This document shows, piece after piece, positions 30,172-40,082 of a stretch of DNA of 64,000 nt. Origin of the DNA: Alphaproteobacteria bacterium UBA3002 (GTDB lineage: Bacteria; Pseudomonadota; Alphaproteobacteria; Rickettsiales; UBA3002); contig DDZS01000035.1 of the NCBI GenBank assembly GCA_002346425.1, forward strand, positions 49,669 through 113,668, read 5' to 3'. Below the pieces are notes generated by a model. The model was not told the origin of the DNA, did not search any database, and saw nothing but the letters and a program-made list of their open reading frames with translations. The position numbers were made by a program, and so were the translations under genes. Numbering within the stretch: position 1 is the stretch's first letter; every line of letters begins with the position of its first letter.

Positions 30172-30203
30172 AAGGGACGCAATTCGTTGTGTCCTTCTTG
30201 TTA
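30172..30203 (+). terminator. Hairpin between carB and greA
   Basis: AAGGGACGCAA and TTGTGTCCTT pair with one bulged G around a TTCG tetraloop, followed by CTTGTT. The stem is solid but the T-run is weak, so it may be a partial terminator or a processing site between carB and greA. Confidence 0.45.
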
Positions 30204-30217
30204 TCTAGGAGTAAAGA

Positions 30218-30691
30218 ATGGACCGTATCCCTCTAACCAAAACCGGCTATCAACGGTTAGAAACCGAGCTGAAGAAACTGAAAAATAAGGAACGCCCCGA
30301 AGTGGTGCAGGCGATTGCCGAAGCACGCGAGCATGGCGACCTGTCGGAAAATGCGGAATATCATGCCGCACGCGAGAAGCAGAGCTTTATCGAAGGGCGC
30401 ATTCTGGAACTGGAAGCCGTCATCGGGCAGGCCGAAGTCTATGATCCATCCGAAATGTCGGGGACGACTGTCAAATTCGGCGCAACCGTTAAACTGGTCG
30501 ATGAAGACACGGAAGAAGAAGTCACTTATCAGGTCGTCGGCGAATATGAAGCCGATCTGGAAGCCGGACGCATTTCTGTGACGGCGCCGATTGCCCGTGC
30601 CTTAATCGGCAAGCAGGCCGGTGACAATGCCGAGGTGCATACGCCCAAAGGCGAACGGTATTATGAAATCTTAGAGGTTAGCTATCAGTAA
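30218..30691 (+). CDS. greA: Transcription elongation factor GreA
   Basis: GreA rescues backtracked RNA polymerase by stimulating transcript cleavage. The 157-residue protein has the usual two parts: an N-terminal coiled coil (about 12-75) with the acidic tip signature AREHGDLSENAEYHAAREKQ (about 35-54), and a C-terminal FKBP-like domain (about 85-157). TAGGAG precedes the ATG. Its stop overlaps the next gene's start by one base (TAATG). Confidence 0.98.
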   Translation: MDRIPLTKTGYQRLETELKKLKNKERPEVVQAIAEAREHGDLSENAEYHAAREKQSFIEGRILELEAVIGQAEVYDPSEMSGTTVKFGATVKLVDEDTEEEVTYQVVGEYEADLEAGRISVTAPIARALIGKQAGDNAEVHTPKGERYYEILEVSYQ

Positions 30692-31641
30692 TGCATATTC
30701 TGGCGCTGACGGATAATCGCGCCGGGCATACCTCGCATACGCTGGGCCTGGCCGAAGCCTTGCGCCTGAAAACACGGGGGGTGGTTCAGCAAGTGCCGCT
30801 GGCCTATGGGCCTCTCGCCAAATTGCCCGCCCCGTGGGTGGGTGCCTATGCCTATGACAGCATCAGTCGCGCGCGATTGCGGGAAGGAACGCCGGATCTG
30901 GTGGTCGCAACCGGCCGTCGTTTACGCAATGCGCTACTGGCCATTAAGCGCCGCCATCCGTCCTGTCAGACCGTCCACTGCTTCGGCAACCCTGCGCCGG
31001 GTATTACGGTGAGCTTGCGCCCCGATCATGACGACACCCTGATCGGCGACATTTCTCCTTTACGCTTCCGCGGCGCATTGCATCGGCTGAGCACTGCTTC
31101 TCTGGAAGCGGCCTTGCCCCATTTCGAACAGACCTATGACACCCTGCCCGCCCCGCGCATTGGCGTGCTTCTTGGCGGCCATAGCAGACGCCGCCAGTGT
31201 CAGCCTTCAGATATTCACCATATTCTCGATCTTGCGGAGCTGCTGCATGGCGGTAAAGGATCGCTGATCATCGCACCCAGTCGCCGCACGCCCAAACATG
31301 CCGACCGCTGGGCAGCGGAGCGCATTACCTGCCCATACGCCTTTTGGGATGGCGAAGGGGAAAACCCTTACCTCGCGATGCTAGCCGGGTGCGACGCGCT
31401 GGTAGTCTCTGGCGATTCCATTTCCATGATGAGCGAAGCCTGCTTCACCGGCAAACCGGTCTTCATTGACACGCGATTTTCTACGTCTACCCCGAAACAT
31501 CGCCGTGTTGCCGCCCAACTCATTGCGGATGGCTATGCCGCGCCTTTAACGGGGGATAGCCTGCTCGACTTTCATCCCACCGGCCGGTTAGACGAAATGC
31601 AACGCCTGATGCCCGAACTCTGCCTTGCACTCGGGCTATGA
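30691..31641 (+). CDS. ELM1/GtrOC1-family putative glycosyltransferase
   Basis: The 316-residue protein belongs to the DUF1022/ELM1 family, named after a plant mitochondrial division factor; bacterial members are thought to be GT-B-fold glycosyltransferases but are poorly characterised. Family marks are the N-terminal LTDNRAGHTSHTLGLAEAL, the central VATGRRLRNALLAIKRRHP, GVLLGGHSRR near 152-161, and SGDSISMMSEACFTGKPVFI near 249-268, which resembles a nucleotide-sugar site. It is coupled to greA by a TAATG overlap and overlaps the open frame of the next gene. The function in this organism is unknown. Confidence 0.85.
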   Translation: MHILALTDNRAGHTSHTLGLAEALRLKTRGVVQQVPLAYGPLAKLPAPWVGAYAYDSISRARLREGTPDLVVATGRRLRNALLAIKRRHPSCQTVHCFGNPAPGITVSLRPDHDDTLIGDISPLRFRGALHRLSTASLEAALPHFEQTYDTLPAPRIGVLLGGHSRRRQCQPSDIHHILDLAELLHGGKGSLIIAPSRRTPKHADRWAAERITCPYAFWDGEGENPYLAMLAGCDALVVSGDSISMMSEACFTGKPVFIDTRFSTSTPKHRRVAAQLIADGYAAPLTGDSLLDFHPTGRLDEMQRLMPELCLALGL

Positions 31642-31670
31642 TGCGTTACATTGTGAGGAAGGAGGCCGCC

Positions 31671-32306
31671 ATGCGCTACATTTTATCCCTTTTCACCTTT
31701 TTATTACTGCCATCACTAGCGTTCGCAGGTTCGACGGCCTCGTATAAAGCCGATATGGGCAAAATGCACGATGCGATGCACATGCAGTATTCCGCGCAAC
31801 CGGATACGGATTTTGCGCGCGGCATGATTCCTCACCATCAAGGCGCAGTCGATATGGCGCGGACGGTATTGCAATATGGGGAAGACGACACTATTGCGTA
31901 TCTGGCCAATGCGATTATCGTTAGTCAGGTCGAAGAAATTGGTATTATGAACCGTTGGTTAAACCGCCGTGGCTATCCAGAACCTACGAGCGATGTTCCT
32001 GCGGAGAGTACCCGTCAATTCCATGCCGATATGCGTAAAATGCATCACGCGATGAATATTGAGTATACCGGCAATGCCGATCTGGATTTTGTGTGCGGCA
32101 TGATTCCGCATCACCAAGGGGCCATCGACATGGCCGCTGTCGAAGTGTCAGAAGGGCGCAAGCCTGAAATGCTGGCGCTTGCCCCTCGGATTATTCTGCA
32201 ACAGCAAGCGGATATTGCGCTGATGCGCCGCTGGCTGAACCGTACCAATCAGCATTGTGCCCTGCAATCCGACATGATGCATCATTCAGGAGAACACCAT
32301 GGCTGA
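31671..32306 (+). CDS. Secreted protein with two DUF305 domains
   Basis: This 211-residue predicted periplasmic protein has a signal peptide (about 1-19, ending SLAFAG) and two DUF305 halves in tandem. Each half carries the family motif: ARGMIPHHQGAVDMA with His55/His56 and VCGMIPHHQGAIDMA with His147/His148. Each also has a downstream QQ/SQVxEIxxMxRWLNR stretch. DUF305 proteins are ferritin-like in fold and often sit with copper-handling genes; metal binding here is inference from the His/Met-rich motifs. The ATG at 31671 is preceded by a strong AGGAAGGAGG, so the upstream 11-codon extension is unlikely. It overlaps trxB by eight bases. Confidence 0.87.
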   Translation: MRYILSLFTFLLLPSLAFAGSTASYKADMGKMHDAMHMQYSAQPDTDFARGMIPHHQGAVDMARTVLQYGEDDTIAYLANAIIVSQVEEIGIMNRWLNRRGYPEPTSDVPAESTRQFHADMRKMHHAMNIEYTGNADLDFVCGMIPHHQGAIDMAAVEVSEGRKPEMLALAPRIILQQQADIALMRRWLNRTNQHCALQSDMMHHSGEHHG

Positions 32307-33261
32307 AACCCATCACACTAAAACTCTCATCATTGGCTCCGGTTCTGCCGGATGTAGCGCGGCAATCTATACTGCGCGCGCCGGGCTGGACCCGATCATG
32401 GTGCATGGTATGCAACCCGGCGGGCAGTTGACCATCACTACCGATGTTGAAAATTATCCCGGTTTTGCCGAATCGATCCAAGGCCCCTGGCTGATGGAGC
32501 AAATGGAAAAACAAGCCGAGCATGTCGGCACCCGCATCCATCACGATGTCATCATGGAAGTGGATTTATCCAAACGGCCGTTTGTTGCCAAAGGCGATTC
32601 CGGCGATACCTATATCGGCGAAACGCTGATTATCGCGACGGGGGCCTCGGCACGCTGGTTAGGGCTAGAGAGCGAATATAAATACCAGAATTTCGGCATT
32701 TCCGCCTGCGCCACCTGTGACGGGTTTTTCTTTAAAAATAAAGAAGTGGTCGTCATCGGCGGCGGCAATAGCGCGGTCGAAGAAGCGCTGTTTTTGGCGA
32801 ACCTCGCATCGAAAGTAACCTTGATTCACCGTCGCGACGAGTTACGCGCTGAAAAGGTAATGCAAAACCGCCTCTTCAAGCATGAAAAGATTGAGGTCAT
32901 TTGGGATCATGTGGTTGAAGAATTTTTGGGTGAAGACAATCCGCCAAACTTAACCGGCGTCCGTATCAAACACGTCAAAACCGGGGAAACGCGCGAATTG
33001 AAAACCGATGGCGCTTTCGTCGCGATCGGGCATGTGCCGAATACCGATCTGTTTAAACCGCTCGAGAGGGATAGCGATGGCTATCTTATCACGGCTGGCG
33101 ATAGCACGCGCACCAACATCGCAGGCGTGTTTGCCGCAGGCGATGTGCAGGACAAAATCTACCGTCAGGCAATCACCGCGGCAGGAACCGGTTGTATGGC
33201 CGCATTAGAAGCGGAAAAATTCCTCGCTGAGCAAGAAGATGAAGCGAGCGCTGCCGCTTAG
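32299..33261 (+). CDS. trxB: Thioredoxin-disulfide reductase
   Basis: This FAD enzyme reduces thioredoxin with NADPH in the cytoplasm. The 320-residue protein has the N-terminal FAD loop GSGSAGCSAA (13-22), the redox pair Cys137/Cys140 (CATC), the NADPH-binding GGGNSAVEEA (about 152-161), and the C-terminal FAD-binding VFAAGDVQDKIYRQA. AGGAG lies before the ATG. It overlaps the double DUF305 gene and is followed by a LysR gene. Confidence 0.97.
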   Translation: MAETHHTKTLIIGSGSAGCSAAIYTARAGLDPIMVHGMQPGGQLTITTDVENYPGFAESIQGPWLMEQMEKQAEHVGTRIHHDVIMEVDLSKRPFVAKGDSGDTYIGETLIIATGASARWLGLESEYKYQNFGISACATCDGFFFKNKEVVVIGGGNSAVEEALFLANLASKVTLIHRRDELRAEKVMQNRLFKHEKIEVIWDHVVEEFLGEDNPPNLTGVRIKHVKTGETRELKTDGAFVAIGHVPNTDLFKPLERDSDGYLITAGDSTRTNIAGVFAAGDVQDKIYRQAITAAGTGCMAALEAEKFLAEQEDEASAAA

Positions 33262-33313
33262 TATCTAGCGCTTAGCTATTGCACCTAATGCATAACTCCG
33301 CTAAGGGGCATGT

Positions 33314-34249
33314 ATGGATTGGGACAAACTTCGTATTTTTTATGCCGTCGCGCAGGCGAAAAGCCTGACCCGCGCCGGCGAAGCGTTAGCGCTGAGTCAA
33401 TCCGCCGTCAGCCGCCAGATAAGCGCGTTGGAAGAGCGGATGAAGGTGACCCTGTTCCATCGCCATGCGCGCGGGTTATTGCTGACTGAACAAGGCGAGA
33501 TGCTCTATAAAACCGTCAGCGAAATGGTCGCCAAGCTGAACCAGACGGAAACGCAGATCGTCGAAAGCAGCGAAAAACCCAAAGGCCCATTTAAAATCAC
33601 CGCGCCGGTCGCGATCGGAACCATTTGGCTCGCGCCGATTCTAAAAGAATTCATGGAGCTGTATCCCGATATTGAGGTCACCCTGATTGTCGAAGACAAA
33701 GAACTCGATCTCGCGATGCGTGAAGCGGATGTGGCGCTGCGCATGTATCCGTCGAAACACCCGGATCTGGTGCAACGGAAACTCTTGAATCTCAGTAATT
33801 CAATTTACGCCTCGAACGATTACCTGCGCGATTTTGGCGTGCCAGGCAGTTTGGCTGATCTGAAAAAACACCGGCTAATTACCTATCCGTCTTATCTGCC
33901 GCCGCCCTTCCCGGGCGTGAATTGGCTCTTTGATATCCCGGAAATCAAGCGGATGAAGCTCGAGCCGTATGTGCAGATGAATAGTCTGAACGCGATCCGC
34001 CGCGCGGTAAAAGTCGGTATGGGAATTGCCGCACTGCCGGATTATATGTTGCATCGTTCGCGCCATATCTCACGCGTGCTTCCCGACCTTCCCGCGCAAA
34101 AAACGGAAGCCTATTATGTGTACCCGGTTGAGCTAAAACATTCGCGCCGCGTTGCGGTATTCCGGCAATTTATTGAACGTAAAATTCAGGAATTCGACTT
34201 CGGCTATGCCTATAACCAATTGGAAAACGAAGATCCAGACGCGGTGTAA
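33314..34249 (+). CDS. LysR-family transcriptional regulator
   Basis: The 311-residue protein has an N-terminal winged helix-turn-helix (about 1-62, AKSLTRAGEALALSQSAVSRQISALEE) and a LysR substrate-binding effector domain (about 90-295). The gene lies 52 bases after trxB in the same direction. In alphaproteobacteria a LysR gene beside trxB is a recurring arrangement, but its targets are not evident. No LysR box was confidently identified. AGGGGCATGT precedes the ATG. Confidence 0.93.
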   Translation: MDWDKLRIFYAVAQAKSLTRAGEALALSQSAVSRQISALEERMKVTLFHRHARGLLLTEQGEMLYKTVSEMVAKLNQTETQIVESSEKPKGPFKITAPVAIGTIWLAPILKEFMELYPDIEVTLIVEDKELDLAMREADVALRMYPSKHPDLVQRKLLNLSNSIYASNDYLRDFGVPGSLADLKKHRLITYPSYLPPPFPGVNWLFDIPEIKRMKLEPYVQMNSLNAIRRAVKVGMGIAALPDYMLHRSRHISRVLPDLPAQKTEAYYVYPVELKHSRRVAVFRQFIERKIQEFDFGYAYNQLENEDPDAV

Positions 34250-34291
34250 GCGATGTGTAGATAAAAAACCACATCTGTTGCAAAAAAACCC

Positions 34292-34320
34292 TTTACTTTA
34301 TTTTAACCCTTCCCTATATA
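34292..34320 (+). promoter_or_regulatory. Candidate promoter of an intergenic small RNA
   Basis: TTTACT and TATATA are exactly 17 bases apart. The predicted start of transcription, about seven bases later, coincides with the first base of the hairpin series at 34327. It is not needed by any protein gene: the next gene is convergent. Confidence 0.45.
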
Positions 34321-34326
34321 CACGGC

Positions 34327-34453
34327 AACCGACATCGTGTCGGTTACTGAGCTAGTTGAGCTCAGCCGTTTTCAGATTCTTTTAGAGTCGAGAGCGGGTA
34401 GCCTCCCTGTTATGCTTTGCCGTCCGTCACTTCGGTGACGGCGGCTCTTTTTT
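34327..34453 (+). ncRNA. Candidate small regulatory RNA, about 127 nt
   Basis: The 322-base gap between the convergent lysR and aspC-like genes holds no plausible protein. From 34327 there is an 8-bp hairpin with a TCG loop (34327-34345), a 7-bp hairpin CTGAGCT/AGCTCAG (34347-34365), and a mostly single-stranded stretch containing CCTCCC (about 34402-34407). It ends in a strong TTCG-capped terminator with six T. A -35/-10 pair sits immediately upstream. CCTCCC could pair with Shine-Dalgarno sequences, as in several alphaproteobacterial sRNA families. It does not match tmRNA, RNase P, SRP or 6S RNA as far as I can judge. Confidence 0.5.
34419..34453 (+). terminator. Rho-independent terminator
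   Basis: GCCG-T-CCGTCAC, loop TTCG, then GTGACGG-CGGC: an 11-bp stem with one bulge and a stable UUCG tetraloop, followed by TC and six T. It ends the candidate small RNA, and would also stop read-through from lysR toward the convergent aminotransferase gene. Confidence 0.8.
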
Positions 34454-34462
34454 AGGTGTTGC

Positions 34463-34538
34463 TCCTGTATAGCGCAGGAATTCCGTCCCCTTTGCGCGCC
34501 TACTGGCGCTCGCATGGGACCTGAGCTATCGCAGCTCA
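34463..34538. repeat. Cluster of three further hairpins
   Basis: TCCTG/CAGGA (34463-34479) is followed by a long imperfect hairpin GTCCC...GGGAC (34485-34520) with an inner GCGCC-TACT-GGCGC. Last comes TGAGCT-ATCGC-AGCTCA (34522-34538). Its arm CTGAGCTA repeats that of the second hairpin of the neighbouring candidate RNA. The cluster follows the stop of the aspC-like gene on the minus strand and has no T-run there. It may be an aspC 3' structure, a second RNA or a degenerate palindromic repeat. Confidence 0.4.
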
Positions 34539-34571
34539 TGGCTGGGTCGGCGTACTGGCCTACCTTCGTCT

Positions 34572-36636
<2,065 letters not shown>

Positions 36637-36677
36637 GGCTCCACTATAGCGTATATTACGGGTTTTGGTCTCGTTAT

Positions 36678-37772
36678 TTATACATTGAAGCGGAAATGGA
36701 AGATATCGCCGTCTTTCACATCGTATTCTTTGCCTTCAAGCCGCAATTTCCCCGCTTCTTTAGCCCCTTGCTCACCTTTATGCGCGACATAATCCGCAAA
36801 AGCGATGGTTTCGGCACGAATAAAGCCTTTTTCGAAGTCGGTATGGATTACACCTGCCGCTTGTGGCGCTTTGGCATTGGCATGCACGGTCCAGGCACGC
36901 GCTTCTTTCGGCCCGGCAGTAAAGAATGTAATGAGATTGAGCAAGCCATAGCCTTCGCTAATGATCCGCGCGAGGCCGGTTTCTTCCAGCCCGAGATCTT
37001 TCAGGAACTCTGCTTTTTCTTCCGGCTCCAGCCCCGCCAGTTCCGATTCGATTTTAGCAGAGACCACCACCACCGGGTGGTTGGGAAATGCCTCCGCGAC
37101 TTGTTGGGAAAATGCGTTGCCTGTCGCCGCTTCGTCTTCAGCGACATTGCAGACATACATCAGCGGTTTTGACGTAATCAACTGCAGCATCGTGACGCGC
37201 TTAGCCTCTTCTTCATCGGTCGGCGTATAAACGCGTGCAGATTGGCCTTCTTCCAGCAAGGGCAAAATCTTGTCGATCAGCGCCAATATGGCCACCGCCT
37301 CTTTATCCTGACCCCGTGCTCTGCGTTGCAAGCCATCCTTGCGCTTGGTCAGCGACTCCATATCGGCGAGCACCAGTTCGGTTTCGATGATTTCTGCATC
37401 GCGCAGCGGGTCTACGCCGCCTTCGACATGGGTGATATCGTCATCTTCGAAACACCGCAGCACATGTGCAATTGCATCCACTTCGCGGATGTGACTGAGG
37501 AATTGATTGCCTAAGCCCTCGCCTTTGCTCGCGCCGCGCACCAGACCTGCAATGTCGACAAATTCCAGCGATGTCGGCAGGATTTCCTTGGATTGCGCCA
37601 GTTCCGCAATCGCGGTCAACCGATAATCTGGCACCGCCACGCGGCCCGTATTCGGTTCAATGGTGCAAAAGGGATAATTTGCCGCTTCTGCTGCCACCTG
37701 ACTGAGTAGCGCATTAAACAATGTCGATTTGCCCACATTCGGTAAGCCGACAATCCCGCAATTAAATCCCAT
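36678..37772 (-). CDS. ychF: Redox-regulated ribosome-binding ATPase YchF (OLA1)
   Basis: YchF is an Obg-family P-loop protein that hydrolyses ATP in preference to GTP and binds ribosomes. The 364 residues match the family. They show the G1 loop [15 protein letters not shown] (about 8-22), DIAGLV and the long coiled-coil insertion (about 125-190). The non-standard base-recognition region reads YVCNVAEDE (N-V-x-E in place of NKxD), and a C-terminal TGS/ubiquitin-like domain ends in [13 protein letters not shown]. Four bases separate it from pth upstream in the leftward run. Confidence 0.97.
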   Translation of the reverse strand: MGFNCGIVGLPNVGKSTLFNALLSQVAAEAANYPFCTIEPNTGRVAVPDYRLTAIAELAQSKEILPTSLEFVDIAGLVRGASKGEGLGNQFLSHIREVDAIAHVLRCFEDDDITHVEGGVDPLRDAEIIETELVLADMESLTKRKDGLQRRARGQDKEAVAILALIDKILPLLEEGQSARVYTPTDEEEAKRVTMLQLITSKPLMYVCNVAEDEAATGNAFSQQVAEAFPNHPVVVVSAKIESELAGLEPEEKAEFLKDLGLEETGLARIISEGYGLLNLITFFTAGPKEARAWTVHANAKAPQAAGVIHTDFEKGFIRAETIAFADYVAHKGEQGAKEAGKLRLEGKEYDVKDGDIFHFRFNV

Positions 37773-37775
37773 TTC

Positions 37776-38342
37776 TTATTCCTTTCGTAATGCCAGCTTG
37801 GTCATAAAGGCCTCATGGCCGTCTTGCAACCAAATCGGTAGATCGCGCACAATATCGTCCACGCGGTATGCGACCTCCTGCTGCTCGCTTTTCGCGAAAT
37901 CGGAAAGAACGTAGGGGCTGACCTGATCTTTATGGCCGGGATGATCAATACCAAAGCGCAAGCGCCAATAGTCTTTACCCAGATGCCGATCGATATCGCG
38001 CAGGCCGTTATGGCCTCCATGGCCGCCGCCTAGTTTCACGCGGATTTTGGCGAGTGGCAGATCCAACTCGTCATGCAGCACCCACACCTGATCGGGCGCA
38101 ATTTGGAAAAAACGCGCGGTCTCACCGACAGCCTGACCGGATTTATTCATGAAGGTTTGCGGCTTGCACAATAACACTGGCTTTCCTGCGATCAATCCCT
38201 TGCTAAGAAGCGCATTGAATTTGCTGGTCCATGCCGGAAAGCCGTAGGCCGCATGAAGCGCGTCGCAAAGAATGAAACCGATATTGTGACGATGGCCCGC
38301 ATAAGACGGGCCCGGATTGCCTAGTCCGGCAATCAGATGCAT
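37776..38342 (-). CDS. pth: Peptidyl-tRNA hydrolase
   Basis: It releases tRNA from peptidyl-tRNAs that fall off the ribosome. The 188-residue protein has the N-terminal GLGNPGPSYAGHRHNIGF signature with the catalytic His (about residue 20), FMNKSGQAV, and the DELDLPLAKIRVKLGGGHGGHNGLRDI stretch with the substrate-gating residues. It sits between rplY (five bases upstream) and ychF (three bases downstream). The rplY-pth-ychF order is common and points to co-transcription. Confidence 0.97.
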   Translation of the reverse strand: MHLIAGLGNPGPSYAGHRHNIGFILCDALHAAYGFPAWTSKFNALLSKGLIAGKPVLLCKPQTFMNKSGQAVGETARFFQIAPDQVWVLHDELDLPLAKIRVKLGGGHGGHNGLRDIDRHLGKDYWRLRFGIDHPGHKDQVSPYVLSDFAKSEQQEVAYRVDDIVRDLPIWLQDGHEAFMTKLALRKE

Positions 38343-38347
38343 CGGGC

Positions 38348-38986
38348 TTATTCAGCCTTTTTAGCTTCGCCTTCGCCTGCAGCCGTAGCATCGCCTGCTG
38401 CATCATCCGCATCCTGCTTCTTACCGCGGCCAGTGATGGTCGCAATGGTGAAGTCGCGGTCGCTAATGGCCGGGCGGACACCCTCAGGCAGCTCGATATG
38501 GCTGATATGGATTGAATCGCCGATATCGACGTTCGAAATATCCAATTGGATGGCTTTGGGAATATTGTTTGGCTTACACACCAGTTCCAGCTCGTGACGT
38601 ACGACGTTTAGCGCACCACCACGACGCAGGCCCTTACTGCGCTCGCGACCTGAAATCTTCACCGGAATCAACACATGAATTTCCGATTTATCCGTTACAT
38701 GCACAAAATCGACATGCAATACTTTATCGCTGACCGGGTGCAGCTGGATGTCTTTCGGCAAGGCCATAAAGCTTTCGCTACCAGCATCAATTTTAATCAG
38801 ACTAGAGAAAAAACCGCCGCGGGTATAATGGGTGGTCACTGCGTTGGCATCGATAGCCACGCTGACTGCATCTTTATCTTCACCGTAAATGACGGCCGGA
38901 ACCTTGCCTTCACGGCGCAGCGCGCGGGCGCTACCGGTACCAGAATTATCGCGTTTGCTTGCTTCGAACGTAATCGCTGCTTCCAT
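38348..38986 (-). CDS. rplY: 50S ribosomal protein L25 (Ctc type)
   Basis: This is the 5S-rRNA-binding large-subunit protein in its long, two-domain Ctc form. The 212 residues comprise the N-terminal L25 domain (about 4-92, with REGKVPAVIYG) and the C-terminal beta domain (about 97-185). A low-complexity alanine/glycine/acid tail closes the chain. The start is the ATG at 38986; a GTG four codons upstream is possible, but the conserved start MEAAITFEASKR fits better. It heads the rplY-pth-ychF run. Confidence 0.96.
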   Translation of the reverse strand: MEAAITFEASKRDNSGTGSARALRREGKVPAVIYGEDKDAVSVAIDANAVTTHYTRGGFFSSLIKIDAGSESFMALPKDIQLHPVSDKVLHVDFVHVTDKSEIHVLIPVKISGRERSKGLRRGGALNVVRHELELVCKPNNIPKAIQLDISNVDIGDSIHISHIELPEGVRPAISDRDFTIATITGRGKKQDADDAAGDATAAGEGEAKKAE

Positions 38987-39056
38987 GGCTTTTCTCACTT
39001 TTTTGCTTTAAGAGCGCGTTACTTAGCGGGAGCACGCGACTTAGTCAAGCAGGAAC

Positions 39057-39992
39057 CTAATCAAAAAGCGATGAAACGGAGGTTTCCTGGCTAATCCTTA
39101 GGATCGCTTCGCCCAGTAACGGAGCCACCGACATCACGCGGATGCGTTTGGCGGCTTTCACCGCATCGGTCACCGCAATAGTGTCGGTAATTACTAGCGA
39201 ATCGAGCACGGAATTCTCAACGCGCTCAATCGCTTTGCCGGATAACACGCCATGCGTAATATAGGCCGAAACCGAAACCGCACCCTTATCTTTCAGCGCT
39301 GCGGCGGCATTGCATAATGTTCCCGCGGAATCCGCGATATCGTCGAATAAGATACATTCACGGCCAGAGACATCCCCAATGACATGCATGACTTCGGATT
39401 CGCCCGGCTGATCGCGGCGTTTGTCGACGATGGCCAGTTGCGAGCCAATTTTGGTCGCCAGCGACCGCGCACGTACCACGCCGCCGACGTCCGGCGAGAC
39501 AATCATAATATTCGATGGGTCGCTATAATGTTCTTTAATGTCATTGACGATCACCGGTCGCGCGAACAAATGATCGAGCGGGATATCGAAAAAGCCCTGA
39601 ATCTGTCCGGCATGTAAGTCGATGGTCAAAATACGATCTACCCCAGCAGAGGTCAGGATATTCGCCACCAGCTTCGCTGAAATCGGCGTACGCGGACCAG
39701 GCTTGCGGTCTTGCCGTGCGTATCCGAAATAAGGCATCACGGCAGTAATCCGCCGCGCCGAGGCGCGTTTCAGCGCGTCAATACAGATCAACAATTCCAT
39801 GATATGGTCATTGGCCGGATAGGACGTCGACTGCAGAATAAACACGTCTTCGCCGCGTACATTCTCATGAATTTCGACAAAAATTTCATTATCCGCGAAG
39901 CGGCGAACGCTGGCTTCCGTCAGCGGACATTCCAGATAATCCGAGACGGCCTGCGCCAGTTCGGGATTACTATTACAGGCAAGGATTTTCAT
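39057..39992 (-). CDS. prs: Ribose-phosphate pyrophosphokinase
   Basis: It makes PRPP from ribose 5-phosphate and ATP, feeding purine, pyrimidine, histidine and NAD synthesis, including the guaA and carAB pathways in this window. The 311-residue protein has the N-terminal family opening ([13 protein letters not shown]), [13 protein letters not shown] with the catalytic flexible loop, the metal-binding [18 protein letters not shown], and the PRPP loop DDIADSAGT near residues 217-225. The start is at 39992; the frame open further upstream runs into the uvrC start region and is not conserved. Confidence 0.97.
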   Translation of the reverse strand: MKILACNSNPELAQAVSDYLECPLTEASVRRFADNEIFVEIHENVRGEDVFILQSTSYPANDHIMELLICIDALKRASARRITAVMPYFGYARQDRKPGPRTPISAKLVANILTSAGVDRILTIDLHAGQIQGFFDIPLDHLFARPVIVNDIKEHYSDPSNIMIVSPDVGGVVRARSLATKIGSQLAIVDKRRDQPGESEVMHVIGDVSGRECILFDDIADSAGTLCNAAAALKDKGAVSVSAYITHGVLSGKAIERVENSVLDSLVITDTIAVTDAVKAAKRIRVMSVAPLLGEAILRISQETSVSSLFD

Positions 39993-40082
39993 GGGGCCGA
40001 TCCATAACTCTCCAATAGCATTTCGACAAGTAAATTCCGGCAAGCGCTGGTCTTTTATCGCGTGAGCGCTTACATTTCGCTT

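Noticed and set aside
40062..40082. GTG start for uvrC
   Set aside because: It adds seven residues that do not look conserved and has no ribosome binding site. It is kept only as an alternative.
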